A DNA stretch of 64,000 nt from Planctomycetota bacterium (lineage in GTDB: Bacteria > Planctomycetota > Planctomycetia > Gemmatales > Gemmataceae): the NCBI GenBank assembly GCA_016873225.1, contig VGXS01000003.1, forward strand, positions 186,001 to 250,000, read 5' to 3'. Below, piece after piece: positions 55,304 through 64,000 of the stretch. How positions within the stretch are numbered: the first letter of the stretch is position 1; each line of letters begins with the position of its first letter. The position numbers and the translations under genes are program-made. Below the pieces are notes generated by a model, which searched no databases, had not been told where the DNA came from, and saw nothing but the letters and a program-made list of their open reading frames with translations.

Positions 55304-57280
55304 ATGGCAGGTCTGCTCGAAACAATTCAATCTCCCGCCGACCTCAGGAAACTGACCCATGAGCAACTCGAGCAAGTTGCCCATGAGATGCGAGACGAGT
55401 TGGTTCGGGTTCTCAAGCTGCGCCCCGCCCACTTCGCCAGCAATCTCGGCGTGGTTGAGCTCTGCCTGGCACTTCACCTGAACTTCGATTTTTCAAAGGA
55501 CAGGCTTATTTGGGACACGGGGCACCAGATCTACCCCCACAAACTCGTGACAGGCCGCTACAAGCAGTTCCAGGGGATCCGTACACGCGGCGGGCTGATG
55601 GGATATCCCAACCCTGCCGAGAGCCCTTACGACCTTTTCATGACAGGGCACGCCGGCTGCAGCGTCTCAACGGCAATGGGGCTCAAGGTTGGCGACTCGT
55701 TGACCAAAAAGACCGACAGGCACAGTGTCGCTGTCATCGGGGATGGCGCCCTCCCCTCGGGGATCGTTTTCGAGGCCTTCAACAATGCCGGCACCCTGAA
55801 TGAAAACCTGCTTGTGATCCTCAACGACAACGCCATGTCGATCTGCCCGAGGGTCGGCGCGCTGGCCCGTTGCCTCGACCAGGCCAGGGCATCCGATTTT
55901 TACATCGACTCCAAGCGCCAGTTGCGTGACTTGCTGCAAAGGGTCCCGCTGGTGGGGGGTGCCGCCACCCATCTGCTTGAACAGGTCAAGGATGGGTTCA
56001 AGGCCTTCCTTTCCGGGGGCATGCTCTTCGAGGAGTTCGGCATCCGCTACTTCGGCCCCGTGGACGGGCATGACCTCGCCGGCCTCAGGCGCACCCTCGC
56101 CATGCTCAAGGATGTGAAAGGGCCGGTTTTGCTTCATGTTCTCACGAACAAGGGCCATGGGGTTCCGGAAGCCTGCAAGGATCCCGTGACATTCCACACA
56201 CCGCCTGTCATTGACTCGGTAGGCCCGTCCCGCTCCATCCTCGCGCTGCGCAAGGGCGGCTCCAAGGCCTACACCGACGCCTTCAGCGCCGGCATCCTCT
56301 CCGCCATGAAGGCGAGCGATAATGTAGCTGTCATCACCGCCGCGATGTGCCAGGGAAACAAGCTCGAGAAGGTTCGCGAGGAGTTCCCGACGCGTTTCTT
56401 CGATGTGGGCATCTGCGAATCGCACGCCGTGGCATTCGCCGCCGGCATGGCCAAGTCCGGCGTTCGCCCGATCGTGGACATCTACTCCACCTTCCTGCAA
56501 AGGTCGTTCGACCAGATATTCCAGGAAGTGGCCCTGCAAAACCTGCCGGTGACCTTCTGCCTCGACCGCGCCGGCCTCACCGGGCCAGACGGCCCCACAC
56601 ACCATGGGACTTACGACATCCCGTACATGCGCCTGTTCCCCAACATGGTCGTGATGGCGCCCGGGGACGAGGCCGACGCCCGGCCCATGCTCGACCTGGC
56701 GCTCGAACATCCGGGCCCCGCTTCCATCCGCTACCCCAAGGCGAACCTTGAACTGGTCGAAAGGGCGGTGGCTCCGTTGGAAATCGGAGTCTCCGAGGTC
56801 ATCGAGTGGGGAGACGATGTCATCCTCATCGCCTTCGGCACGCTTCTTTCCGAATGCGTCAAGGCGGCGTCAATCCTCAGGTCGCAAGGCCTTTCCGTGG
56901 GTGTCGTCAACGCCCGATTCTGCAAGCCGATCGACAAGTCGACCCTTTCCAAGGCCATTTCCGAGGCCGCCGTGGTCATCACGGTCGAGGAAGGCACGCT
57001 CGAGGGTGGCTTTGGATCGGCGGTCCTCGAGATGGCCAACTCAGAGGGACTCGACTCCCGCCATCTTCGCCGCCTCGGGCTACCCGATCGTTTTGTCGAG
57101 CACGGGGAAAGAAACGAGCTCTTGGAATCGCTGGGACTCCTGGCCGATGGAATCGCCTCCACCGCCCGCGAGTGCCTGGGCCGGCATGCTCCCGCGCGCT
57201 TGGCCGAGGCGACCGATACCGGACGATCCTCCATGTCCAACCGGGAGTCCGACCGCCGTGCGACTGCTCGTCCTCGGTAA
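55304..57280 (+). CDS. dxs: 1-deoxy-D-xylulose-5-phosphate synthase
   Basis: A 658-residue TPP enzyme that makes DXP from pyruvate and glyceraldehyde 3-phosphate, the first MEP-pathway step. The thiamine motif reads GDGALPSGIVFEAFNNAG, with NDNAMSI downstream; the transketolase-type second domain has DVGICESHAVAFAAGMA and DRAGLTGPDGPTHHG. The length is slightly above the norm and it has a polar tail. The ATG at 55304 has GGAGG about 10 bases upstream. Its 3' end overlaps nadK by 23 bases. Confidence 0.95.
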   Translation: MAGLLETIQSPADLRKLTHEQLEQVAHEMRDELVRVLKLRPAHFASNLGVVELCLALHLNFDFSKDRLIWDTGHQIYPHKLVTGRYKQFQGIRTRGGLMGYPNPAESPYDLFMTGHAGCSVSTAMGLKVGDSLTKKTDRHSVAVIGDGALPSGIVFEAFNNAGTLNENLLVILNDNAMSICPRVGALARCLDQARASDFYIDSKRQLRDLLQRVPLVGGAATHLLEQVKDGFKAFLSGGMLFEEFGIRYFGPVDGHDLAGLRRTLAMLKDVKGPVLLHVLTNKGHGVPEACKDPVTFHTPPVIDSVGPSRSILALRKGGSKAYTDAFSAGILSAMKASDNVAVITAAMCQGNKLEKVREEFPTRFFDVGICESHAVAFAAGMAKSGVRPIVDIYSTFLQRSFDQIFQEVALQNLPVTFCLDRAGLTGPDGPTHHGTYDIPYMRLFPNMVVMAPGDEADARPMLDLALEHPGPASIRYPKANLELVERAVAPLEIGVSEVIEWGDDVILIAFGTLLSECVKAASILRSQGLSVGVVNARFCKPIDKSTLSKAISEAAVVITVEEGTLEGGFGSAVLEMANSEGLDSRHLRRLGLPDRFVEHGERNELLESLGLLADGIASTARECLGRHAPARLAEATDTGRSSMSNRESDRRATARPR

Positions 57281-58103
57281 TGCCGGTAGGCCGGGCGTGC
57301 TCGAAGCGGCACGCGACCTTCGGCCATGGCTGGAATCCCTTGCCAAGGTCGTGGTTTTCGACCTCGAACAGAAAGTCGATCTCAGCGCCATCAACGCCGA
57401 CCTCACCCTTGTGCTCGGAGGTGACGGGGCCATTCTCCGCGCCGCAAGACAGATGGGGTACCGCCAGCGGCCCGTCCTGGGCGTGAATCTAGGCCGGTTG
57501 GGATTCCTTGCTGACCTCTCCGTCAGCGCCCTGCGTTCGGCGCTTCCCGGCGTGCTTCGGGGCGACTTCCGAACCACCCGCCATGTCATGCTCGAATGCC
57601 TCGTACCGAGGCAGCATGAGCATCCGATGCTCTTCCTCAACGACATCAACATCACCAACGGCCCTCCCTTCCACATGCTCGGCATCGACCTCATGGTGGG
57701 CCACGAGGCGGCATCCCGTTATTCATGCGATGGCCTGATCGTGAGCACGCCCGTCGGGTCTACGGCCCATAGCCTTTCCGCCGGCGGACCAATTCTGGGT
57801 CAGGAAATCGAGGCGCTGGTGATCACGCCGATCTGCCCCCACGGTTTGGGAAGCCGACCTCTTGTGGACAGCACCAGCAAGGAATACAAGCTTCTGCTGT
57901 CCCATGGTGAACAGGGAGCCATGCTCGTGGTCGACGGACAGCAATCGATCCCACTGAAGCTCGGCCAGGAAGTGGTGGTTCGTCGGGCGCCTGTCGATTT
58001 CCAATTGATCAAGGTCCCGGGACAGGGCTTCTACCAAACCCTGCGGGAAAAGCTGAATTGGGGCACCACCCCGAATTACCGGCCCGAATCGCCGCCCGCG
58101 TGA
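57258..58103 (+). CDS. nadK: NAD kinase
   Basis: A 281-residue enzyme that makes NADP from NAD. Diagnostic segments are LVLGGDGAILRAAR, GVNLGRLGFLAD, DGLIVSTPVGSTAHSLSAGGP and VVDGQQSIPL. It begins at a GTG (57258) inside the 3' end of dxs with GGGAG upstream, which fits translational coupling; no ATG gives a complete domain. NADPH is used by the MEP pathway enzymes, which may explain the link with dxs. Confidence 0.93.
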   Translation: MRLLVLGNAGRPGVLEAARDLRPWLESLAKVVVFDLEQKVDLSAINADLTLVLGGDGAILRAARQMGYRQRPVLGVNLGRLGFLADLSVSALRSALPGVLRGDFRTTRHVMLECLVPRQHEHPMLFLNDINITNGPPFHMLGIDLMVGHEAASRYSCDGLIVSTPVGSTAHSLSAGGPILGQEIEALVITPICPHGLGSRPLVDSTSKEYKLLLSHGEQGAMLVVDGQQSIPLKLGQEVVVRRAPVDFQLIKVPGQGFYQTLREKLNWGTTPNYRPESPPA

Positions 58104-58146
58104 ATTTGCGCCGTTCTGCTTTCCCGGGGCCGACGAAACGCTAAAA

Positions 58147-58152
58147 TATAAT
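58147..58152 (+). promoter_or_regulatory. Candidate -10 box in an AT-rich island
   Basis: A perfect TATAAT sits in the stretch TAAAATATAATTAGGTATAT, which is strikingly AT-rich against the GC-rich surroundings, 30 bases before the ABC-2 permease start. No convincing -35 is visible at the normal spacing. A second TATATT follows at 58157. Confidence 0.45.
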
Positions 58153-58181
58153 TAGGTATATTCTCCCGGCGGGTCGATTCC

Positions 58182-59372
58182 ATGACCAACCTTGTCTTCA
58201 TCATTTTGCTTTCCCTGTTTCAGGGCCTCGCGGCCATTCCCTGGTTGCTCGCGCTTGAGGTCCTCGATTTCTCAACGAAGTCGTCCCGCGGCAGGTCGAT
58301 TGGCCTCCTTGGCCAGATTCTCGGTGGATGCGTGGTGATTTTGGCACCCGTGCTCTGGATCGGCGGCGGTGAAACCGTCGCCCGATTTTATGGAACGATC
58401 CTCCAAATTCAGGTGGTGATGGGTGTTGGCCTGCTCGCCCCGATGGCCCTCGCGCCCCTTTGGCCCAAAGGCGCCTCAATCGCGTACGCCACCCAGAGAG
58501 AGGCCACTCGCCAGCCATTGTTCTGGCTGATTGTTTCGGGAGGGTTTCTGGTCCTTGTGGTGTCGCTTGTACTGCCCTACTTCACCTATGGCGAAGATTA
58601 CAAAATGATGTACGAGCTTGGCTTCGACATCGTTCTTTTCGCCACCATGGTGTTCGCGGCCCTGCTAGCGAGCATCTCCGTCAACGAGGACATTGAGGGC
58701 CGCACCGCCCTGACGATCATCAGCAAGCCGCTTTCGAGGCGCGACTTCCTGCTTGGCAAATTAGCCGGCATCGAGTTATCGGGCTTTCTCCTGCTGTTCG
58801 TGCTGGGAACCATCTTCCAACTGTTCCTCCTTTTCAGGCAGGGCATAGAGCGGATGGATCCGGTGCCCGACCCGGCGTGGGTTGCCAGCGCGATCGACCG
58901 CTTCAATCTGGGAGGCTCCGCCGAGTCGCTTCTCAAGGGGTTGGCCGGTTGGCTGGCCCTCACGGCCGAGGTCCTCCCGAGTTTGGTCCTGTGCCTTTGC
59001 CAGGTGTCGATCATCACGGCGATTTCAGTGGCCTTGGCCACGCGTTTCCCCATGATGGTGACTCTGCCGGTCATCGCGACCATTTTCTTCCTGGCCCATT
59101 TGGCACCGGTCCTGGTTTCCACGGTGGGTGGGTCTGGGGATGCCGCGGGTACTGGCGTCGTCCAGATGTTGAAGTTCACCGTTGGCGCCTTTCATGCCGT
59201 TCTTCCCGACCTTGAATTGTTCCGGGTGAACATAGCGATCCTTGGCGACACCCAACTCACCGTCAGCGGTTATTGGCTTCATGTCGGTTGGTCCGTTGTT
59301 TATGCCGTGATCTACGCCAGCGTTCCGCTGCTGATGGGCCTCGTGCTTTTCGAGGGACGCGACCTCGGCTGA
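58182..59372 (+). CDS. ABC-2 type transporter permease
   Basis: A 396-residue membrane protein with about six to eight hydrophobic helices. Between the third and fourth helices is a conserved segment, EDIEGRTALTIISKPLSRRDFLLGK, typical of ABC-2 permeases (only the first part is quoted: EDIEGRTALTIISKPLSRR). It should export a substrate when driven by an ATPase. The next gene, 34 bases later, is ABC exporter-like but its ATPase domain is degenerate, so the energising partner may lie elsewhere. The start ATG follows an AT-rich promoter. Confidence 0.85.
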   Translation: MTNLVFIILLSLFQGLAAIPWLLALEVLDFSTKSSRGRSIGLLGQILGGCVVILAPVLWIGGGETVARFYGTILQIQVVMGVGLLAPMALAPLWPKGASIAYATQREATRQPLFWLIVSGGFLVLVVSLVLPYFTYGEDYKMMYELGFDIVLFATMVFAALLASISVNEDIEGRTALTIISKPLSRRDFLLGKLAGIELSGFLLLFVLGTIFQLFLLFRQGIERMDPVPDPAWVASAIDRFNLGGSAESLLKGLAGWLALTAEVLPSLVLCLCQVSIITAISVALATRFPMMVTLPVIATIFFLAHLAPVLVSTVGGSGDAAGTGVVQMLKFTVGAFHAVLPDLELFRVNIAILGDTQLTVSGYWLHVGWSVVYAVIYASVPLLMGLVLFEGRDLG

Positions 59373-59406
59373 TTCCGTGGCCGCCTTATCCGGCGGGGAG
59401 ATCACC

Positions 59407-61251
59407 ATGGAAGCCACAAATCCGAGCGCGGAATCAGCTCAGGCGATATACAGGCGGGCGATGCGTTTTGTTGAGTTTGAGCCTTGGCCCCAGCGTTTTG
59501 CCATCGTTTTGAGTTCCCTTGCCGCCATTCCTGTGGTCTTGGCCATTCTTGTTCTCTCGCGCACCGTTTCCCTGTGGCTCGACTCGACCGCGCCGGGAAA
59601 CCTGTTTCGGCACGGGGGAAGGCACGGGGGACCCGTGGTGTGGCCCCTGATCGACCACTTGGCTGATGAAAGCGGCCCCAGCCAACTGATCGCCGTGGTG
59701 ATCATGATTGCCGGACTGGGCTTTTCGTGGGCCATCTTGTATTGGCTGGGCGAATGGTTTGCCGGTCGGGCGGCGGCGCGCACCGGGGAACGGCTCAGGC
59801 TCGCCGGTTTCCACCAGGCCATGCGGCTAGGGGCGTTGTCTCCACTTCCTGACGACTTGGCACCGTCCCTCGACCGCGGGGTTGAGGCTGTGCAGGTGGC
59901 GTTGCGACGGTCGCTTGCCGGACTTCCAAGGGCCGTCACCGGCTTATTCCTCGCCCTGGCCACGGCCCTTGTTCTCTCCCCTTGGTTCGCCTTGCTTTCA
60001 ATTTCCGCCACATGCCTGGCCTGGAGCCTTGCCAAGGCTTGCCTCGCCGTCGGACGCGCCCGCTCCAAGGCTGAGGAAAGGCTACTCGCGGAATCGCTAG
60101 GCAGGCTTGGAAAAATCGTCCATGACATCCCGGCCATCAAGGCCCAAGGACTTGAAAGCCTGGCCCGAGACATCATCGATGGCGAGCTAGCGGCCTCCGC
60201 CGCCCACCAAGCCGCCCACCGCGGGTTCTCAACCATGGGTCGTGCCGCCGCCACGCTGGCGGCAGGGGGAGTGCTGACCGGCTGGCTATTCGCCGGTTTT
60301 CATCTTGTGGAAAGTGGAAGGATCGGGCTTTCCGACCTTGTTTTTCTCGGCATGTGCCAGCCCGCTTTGGCCCACTGGTTCCTTGGGCTCAGCCGATCCC
60401 GGGAAGCGGATCGCCGGGCTTCCTCGGCGGCGCGGGGCCTCTTCCAGTTCCTCGACCAGCGCGGCAAGGTCCGGCAAGTTCCCGGCGCCCATTCACCCGG
60501 CGCCTTGTCGCAGGGATTGGAATTCGACCATGTGAATGTCCGATCCGCGGGCAAAACCTTGCTGCACGATTTTTCGATGGTGGTTCCGGCGAAAGCCAAG
60601 GTGGCCCTCGTGGGTGGCACCCACCAGGAAAAGAGGGCCCTGCTGGGACTGGTGGCCCGACTGGCCGACCCCGAAAAAGGCGAGATCCGCTGGGATGGGA
60701 TCAGCCTCAAGCTTTGCGGAATCGAACCGTTGCGCGCGGCGACGGGTTGGGTGGTGGCGCCATTTGTCGTCGTGGGCGGAAGTAGCGTTGGCGAGAACAT
60801 TTTGGCCGGCAGGGAAAAGCTGACTGATGCCGACGCCGATGCCGTTTCCCGCGCCACCCACCTCGACCGGTTCACCCGGGCCCTTCCCGAGGGCAAGGAC
60901 ACCCGCGTCGGCCATGGCGGCACGGAGTTGCCACCCATTGCCGCTTACCTCGTGGCCCTTAGCCGCGCGATCGTTGGCAATCCATCGCTCCTCGTCGTGG
61001 AAGAACCCGACTTGGAAACCAGCGAAGATGACCGGGCCCTTCTTGACGACGCCCTGCTTCGCGCCTTCGAGGAACGGACCGTCCTTCTGGCGGCGCGCAC
61101 CTTGAGGATGATCGCCTCGTGCGACACCGTTGTCATGATCGAACATGGAAGCGTCGCTGCGCATGGCACCCACGCCGACCTCATGGCCAAGAGCGCCATT
61201 TACCGGGACCTGGTCCACCGCGATCTTTCCGGGTCGCTATCAGGAAAGTGA
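59407..61251 (+). CDS. ABC exporter-like protein with degenerate nucleotide-binding domain
   Basis: A 614-residue protein. The N-terminal exporter-type membrane domain (about 1-320) has five to six helices; the C-terminal half aligns with an ABC ATPase fold (about 375-600). However Walker A is VGGTHQEKRALL instead of GxxGxGKS/T, the Q-loop Gln is replaced (VAPFVVVGG), the LSGGQ signature reads ELPPIAAYL, Walker B has VVEEPD, and the H-loop His is missing (LAARTLRMI). ATP hydrolysis is therefore improbable. The ATG at 59407 has GGGGAG upstream. It may be a regulatory or structural partner of the adjacent permease; this is inference. Confidence 0.82.
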   Translation: MEATNPSAESAQAIYRRAMRFVEFEPWPQRFAIVLSSLAAIPVVLAILVLSRTVSLWLDSTAPGNLFRHGGRHGGPVVWPLIDHLADESGPSQLIAVVIMIAGLGFSWAILYWLGEWFAGRAAARTGERLRLAGFHQAMRLGALSPLPDDLAPSLDRGVEAVQVALRRSLAGLPRAVTGLFLALATALVLSPWFALLSISATCLAWSLAKACLAVGRARSKAEERLLAESLGRLGKIVHDIPAIKAQGLESLARDIIDGELAASAAHQAAHRGFSTMGRAAATLAAGGVLTGWLFAGFHLVESGRIGLSDLVFLGMCQPALAHWFLGLSRSREADRRASSAARGLFQFLDQRGKVRQVPGAHSPGALSQGLEFDHVNVRSAGKTLLHDFSMVVPAKAKVALVGGTHQEKRALLGLVARLADPEKGEIRWDGISLKLCGIEPLRAATGWVVAPFVVVGGSSVGENILAGREKLTDADADAVSRATHLDRFTRALPEGKDTRVGHGGTELPPIAAYLVALSRAIVGNPSLLVVEEPDLETSEDDRALLDDALLRAFEERTVLLAARTLRMIASCDTVVMIEHGSVAAHGTHADLMAKSAIYRDLVHRDLSGSLSGK

Positions 61252-61253
61252 CC

Positions 61254-62447
61254 TCAGGCCCGCCAATCTCCCAGCAGCGGGAAGATCTCCGTTTGGAGTT
61301 CTCCGCCTGTGACATGGACCTGTCCGGCGCCATCGACAAACACATTCACCTCGGACCGGATGCCGAATTCCGGGAAATACACCCCCGGCTCGATGGAAAA
61401 GCAGGTGCGCCTCAGCACCGTGCGTTCCTCGCGGGTTTCCAGGTTGTCCATGTTAGCGCCGTTGCCGTGAGTCTCCCGTCCGATGCTATGCCCGGTGCGG
61501 TGACAGAAAGCCGAACCGTACCCGGCGGCCTCAATCACGCCCCGCGCGGCATCATCGACTTGCCAGCCTTTAAGAGTTTCATTGCGGGAGAACGCGGAAC
61601 GCACCCGCTCGATGGCCGCGTCACGGGCCCGGGCCACAAGGTCGAACATGGTCCGGTATGGTTCGGGTACAACTTCTCCCAGAAAACCCATGCGCGTCAG
61701 GTCGCTGTAAACGCCTCGGGGATGATCACGACGGCCCCACAGGTCGACCAGCACCAGGTCGCCTTGGCGAATCACTCCGTCGGCGCCCGGAACCGGAGCG
61801 TAATGCGGGTCCCCCGAGTGGGGGCCAACCCCCACAATGGGGGGATGATCGGTGACGACACCATGGGAGGCGAAATGGTCGAGGATCACCTTCTGAACCT
61901 CCGTCTCGCGCACCTCCCCGCCCGCGCCAACGATCCGGGCCATATGCCCGAAGGCCTTGCCGTAGGCCGAATCAGTTACCTTGGCGGCTTCCAGATGAAG
62001 GGCCCATTGTTCGTCATCCCAGCGGGATTCAAACCACTGCACCAAGTCTCCCGATGAGACAACCTCCACCCCGGCCGACCTAACCACCTCGACAGTGCCA
62101 GCATCCACTCGACTGATGTAGGGAATGGCGTTGCGCGGGCTGTATTCCATGGCCACACGGCGACATCCCGAAAGGAGACTCCTTATTCCGTCTTCAAGTT
62201 CGCCGTAGCGCAGGTAGATCGTCCTCTCACCTGGCAACCCATCCAGCGCGCCCGTTTCAATTCGGTGTACCAGTTTCCTGGGTTCGCCCTTTGCGGGAAC
62301 AAAGTAGAACCAGCGCCGGCTCAAAAACCTGTCCGCCGGCAACCCAAGCACCCGGCGGGCCAGCGGGTTGCTGAACCGGAAGTCGTGGAGAAGCCAACCG
62401 TCGATTCCCTCGGCCCTGAGCCTTTCCTGACATTCATCAATTCGCAT
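61254..62447 (-). CDS. M24-family metallopeptidase (Xaa-Pro aminopeptidase-like)
   Basis: A 397-residue pita-bread enzyme. Metal ligands are visible: Asp in LVDLWGR, Asp in GVYSDLTR, His in RTGHSIGRETHG, Glu in FSIEPGVY and Glu in IRSEVNVFV, giving the full D-D-H-E-E set. The N-terminal creatinase-like domain (1-150) precedes it. It should cleave N-terminal residues before proline, in the cytosol. The ATG at 62447 has a GGGGGG stretch upstream. It converges on the ABC-like gene, whose stop lies 2 bases away. Confidence 0.9.
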   Translation of the reverse strand: MRIDECQERLRAEGIDGWLLHDFRFSNPLARRVLGLPADRFLSRRWFYFVPAKGEPRKLVHRIETGALDGLPGERTIYLRYGELEDGIRSLLSGCRRVAMEYSPRNAIPYISRVDAGTVEVVRSAGVEVVSSGDLVQWFESRWDDEQWALHLEAAKVTDSAYGKAFGHMARIVGAGGEVRETEVQKVILDHFASHGVVTDHPPIVGVGPHSGDPHYAPVPGADGVIRQGDLVLVDLWGRRDHPRGVYSDLTRMGFLGEVVPEPYRTMFDLVARARDAAIERVRSAFSRNETLKGWQVDDAARGVIEAAGYGSAFCHRTGHSIGRETHGNGANMDNLETREERTVLRRTCFSIEPGVYFPEFGIRSEVNVFVDGAGQVHVTGGELQTEIFPLLGDWRA

Positions 62448-62907
62448 CGCGACACCCCCCAAAATCACCTAGATTATCAAATCAACCACTGCCTGAAGCG
62501 GGAACTCGTCCAAAGCTGGCTGAACATGGGGCAGGCCAAGTCCTGCTCCTTGAACGGGGATGCCCCTCGTGGGGCAAAGTCCTAGTAATTGTGTCCATGA
62601 TTTTCCAGAAACCAAGGTTTTCCACCTTCATGCGTTGGGCGCATCAACTCCCTAGCCGCCTCATGCCTGTAAAACCAAGGAACTGGCATATTGGCAAAGT
62701 CGCCAAATCATCAAGCTCGAGCCATTTGCTTTATGCGACCAATCTATCAGTTCCGCGAGTGCTGCACGCCGACGAATAGCAGTTTGACCTCGGCGTGGTT
62801 TTCATTGCCGGGCACGACATTACGATTAACAACCGCCAAGGGCCGGCGCGCCCGTGAGGCATCCTCTGTATTGTTGGATTGCTGAATACTGGTTGGGGTG
62901 CGAATCC
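62448..62907. other. 460-base intergenic space between divergent peptidase and tadA
   Basis: No convincing gene was found. A perfect 6-base-arm hairpin TGCCCC-TCGT-GGGGCA lies at 62561-62576, without a following T-run on either strand. TTGGC...GCCAA and TGATAATCT (the latter upstream of the peptidase on the minus strand) could be regulatory. A 62-codon frame at 62591 on the plus strand has no sequence support. Confidence 0.6.
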
Positions 62908-63444
62908 ATGACCGACGGTGACATCGACACCTGGTGGCCTGGCGACGATGGCTTGCTTTCGCTTCGCGATCCACGCCATCCCTTTCACGCGGAACACATG
63001 TTGATGGCGCTGGAGGAGGCCCGCGCCGCCATGGCCGAGGACGAAGTGCCCGTGGGCGCCGTGGTCGTTTCTCTTGACCGGGGCATCATCGGCCGGTCTG
63101 GCAACCAGCGCGAACGCCTCAAGGATCCCACGGCCCACGCCGAAATGCTTGCCATTACGCAGGCGTCCGCCGCACTGGGTTCCTGGAGGCTCGACCGTTG
63201 CCTGCTTTATGTCACGCTTGAACCATGCCCCATGTGCGCCGGCGCGATTATCCTGGCGCGAATGCCATGGGTCGTTTTTGGATGCACCGACCCGAAAGCC
63301 GGCGCCTGCGAAACTCTGTTCAACATCACCAACGATCCGCGACTCAATCACCGCGCCACCGTCATCGGTGGCGTTTTAGCTGATGACTGCGGATCCATCC
63401 TCACCGGGTTCTTCCGGGAAAAGCGCCGAATGGGCAAGAAGTAA
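62908..63444 (+). CDS. tadA: tRNA adenosine(34) deaminase
   Basis: A 178-residue zinc deaminase that converts A34 of tRNA-Arg to inosine. The cytidine-deaminase fold has zinc ligands in TAHAEMLA (catalytic HAE) and [11 protein letters not shown] (PCPMC). An N-terminal extension of about 30 residues (Asp/Trp-rich) precedes the first helix. The ATG at 62908 follows a GGGTG purine tract; a downstream start is possible. It stands alone between the long intergenic space and the next exported protein. Confidence 0.92.
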   Translation: MTDGDIDTWWPGDDGLLSLRDPRHPFHAEHMLMALEEARAAMAEDEVPVGAVVVSLDRGIIGRSGNQRERLKDPTAHAEMLAITQASAALGSWRLDRCLLYVTLEPCPMCAGAIILARMPWVVFGCTDPKAGACETLFNITNDPRLNHRATVIGGVLADDCGSILTGFFREKRRMGKK

Positions 63445-63575
63445 GGGATGCCGGTTGTGTCGGTGGTGACGGCCAGACCGGTTTGGCAAGAATCCCGAAC
63501 TACCGGCCAGCTTCAACAACCCGGAGGAGCATGCTAGGTTTGCCATGATGACCGAAATCCGCCCATGAGGTGGCC

Positions 63576-64000
63576 ATGACTATCCATTTCAACCGCGCAG
63601 GCCGGACGGCGATCGGATCGATGGCCCTGCTCTTGATGCTCATCAGTCAGGTCGCGGCCCAGAATATTTCCCGTTCCCACCTGCACACCCATCCCACCCT
63701 GCCGGAACCCGAACGACTGGCACGCCATAACCTTGTGGTGCAATGGACGGCGCAACTGCCCACCTTCAACATGAAGGATGCCATCCACGACATCCATGTC
63801 CTGGGAATCTCGGAAGATCACTCCTCCGAACAACTGTTGGTGCAGCTCAAGAGCGGCACCGTGGCCTTGCTTGATGCGGAATCCGGCAAGCAACTCTGGC
63901 TGGCGAATCCCGAATTTTCCTATCAGGTGGTCTGGCCCGTCACTTGGAACCGCCACAGCATTTTCTGCCAAGCGAAAAACACGCTTTACGCCTTCGAAAG
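63576..64000 (+). CDS. Exported PQQ-type beta-propeller protein (incomplete, runs past the window)
   Basis: The first 141 codons are visible. A signal peptide (cleavage near VAAQN) is followed by a region with the typical blade pattern (GTVALLDAESGKQLW and NTLYAFE) of PQQ-like repeats. In planctomycetes such proteins are large and often act in the periplasm. GAGG lies just before the ATG at 63576. The rest of the gene is outside the window, so further domains are unknown. Confidence 0.7.
   Translation, partial: MTIHFNRAGRTAIGSMALLLMLISQVAAQNISRSHLHTHPTLPEPERLARHNLVVQWTAQLPTFNMKDAIHDIHVLGISEDHSSEQLLVQLKSGTVALLDAESGKQLWLANPEFSYQVVWPVTWNRHSIFCQAKNTLYAFE

Noticed and set aside
62591-62779. 62-codon frame in the 460-base spacer
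   Set aside because: No ribosome site, no motif, and codon composition is not that of the neighbouring genes.

Overview
The window is GC-rich, gene-dense bacterial chromosome and almost certainly from a planctomycete. The order is probably Gemmatales or a relative, but that is inference. The evidence is a set of protein types largely confined to that phylum: a c-type cytochrome domain fused to WD40 repeats beside a PPC-domain secreted protein, a 987-residue PVC-type CxxCH dehydrogenase-like protein, an FHA-like/pseudokinase protein, a secreted HExxH protein and several very large exported alpha-helical repeat proteins. I see no mobile element, CRISPR array or rRNA. There is one tRNA, tRNA-Ala(CGC).

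Layout. 1-1251 enolase (C-terminal end cut off by the window edge), divergent from two small exported proteins (1447-2816). 3046-4032 secreted zinc-protease-like protein behind a sigma-54-type promoter. 4041-8060 cytochrome/WD40 plus PPC pair. 8176-13156 YmdB-type phosphodiesterase, CocE-type hydrolase and the FHA-like pseudokinase. 13223-16626 mutL and a sigma-54 activator (NtrC family), overlapping by one base. 16723-18375 small membrane protein and ispG. 18421-24666 three-gene operon: a zinc-ribbon membrane protein and two exported repeat proteins. 24727-24799 tRNA-Ala. 24909-30573 a minus-strand block: Ca2+-type P-ATPase, frr, pyrH, and a D-threonine aldolase/D-serine dehydratase-like enzyme. 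30660-37921 esterase, NCS2-like transporter, fabF, surE, a small unknown protein and a nitrilase.

38083-46899 is a compact terminal-oxidase operon: diheme cytochrome c lipoprotein, coxB, ctaD, ctaA, ctaB, ctaE, a small membrane protein, a Sco-DUF420 fusion and a small exported protein. Neighbouring genes overlap or lie a few bases apart. A textbook -24/-12 element precedes it, so sigma-54 control of the oxidase is the main regulatory prediction of the window, especially as a sigma-54 activator is encoded about 21 kb away.

46875-49838 is the PVC-type CxxCH protein. 49919-58103 is a seven-gene run: DHPS-like, pabB, xseA, xseB, ispA, dxs, nadK. It joins a methanopterin-type DHPS homologue with p-aminobenzoate synthesis, followed by the common xseB-ispA-dxs order. 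With ispG it gives three isoprenoid genes in the window. 58182-61251 pairs an ABC-2 type permease with an ABC exporter-like protein whose nucleotide-binding domain has lost essentially every catalytic motif. 61254-64000 holds an M24 peptidase, tadA and the start of an exported PQQ-type beta-propeller protein.

The most noteworthy items are the sigma-54 promoter on the oxidase operon, the permease/pseudo-ABC pair, the pseudokinase, the three-gene envelope operon and the doubled C-terminal HTH of the sigma-54 activator.
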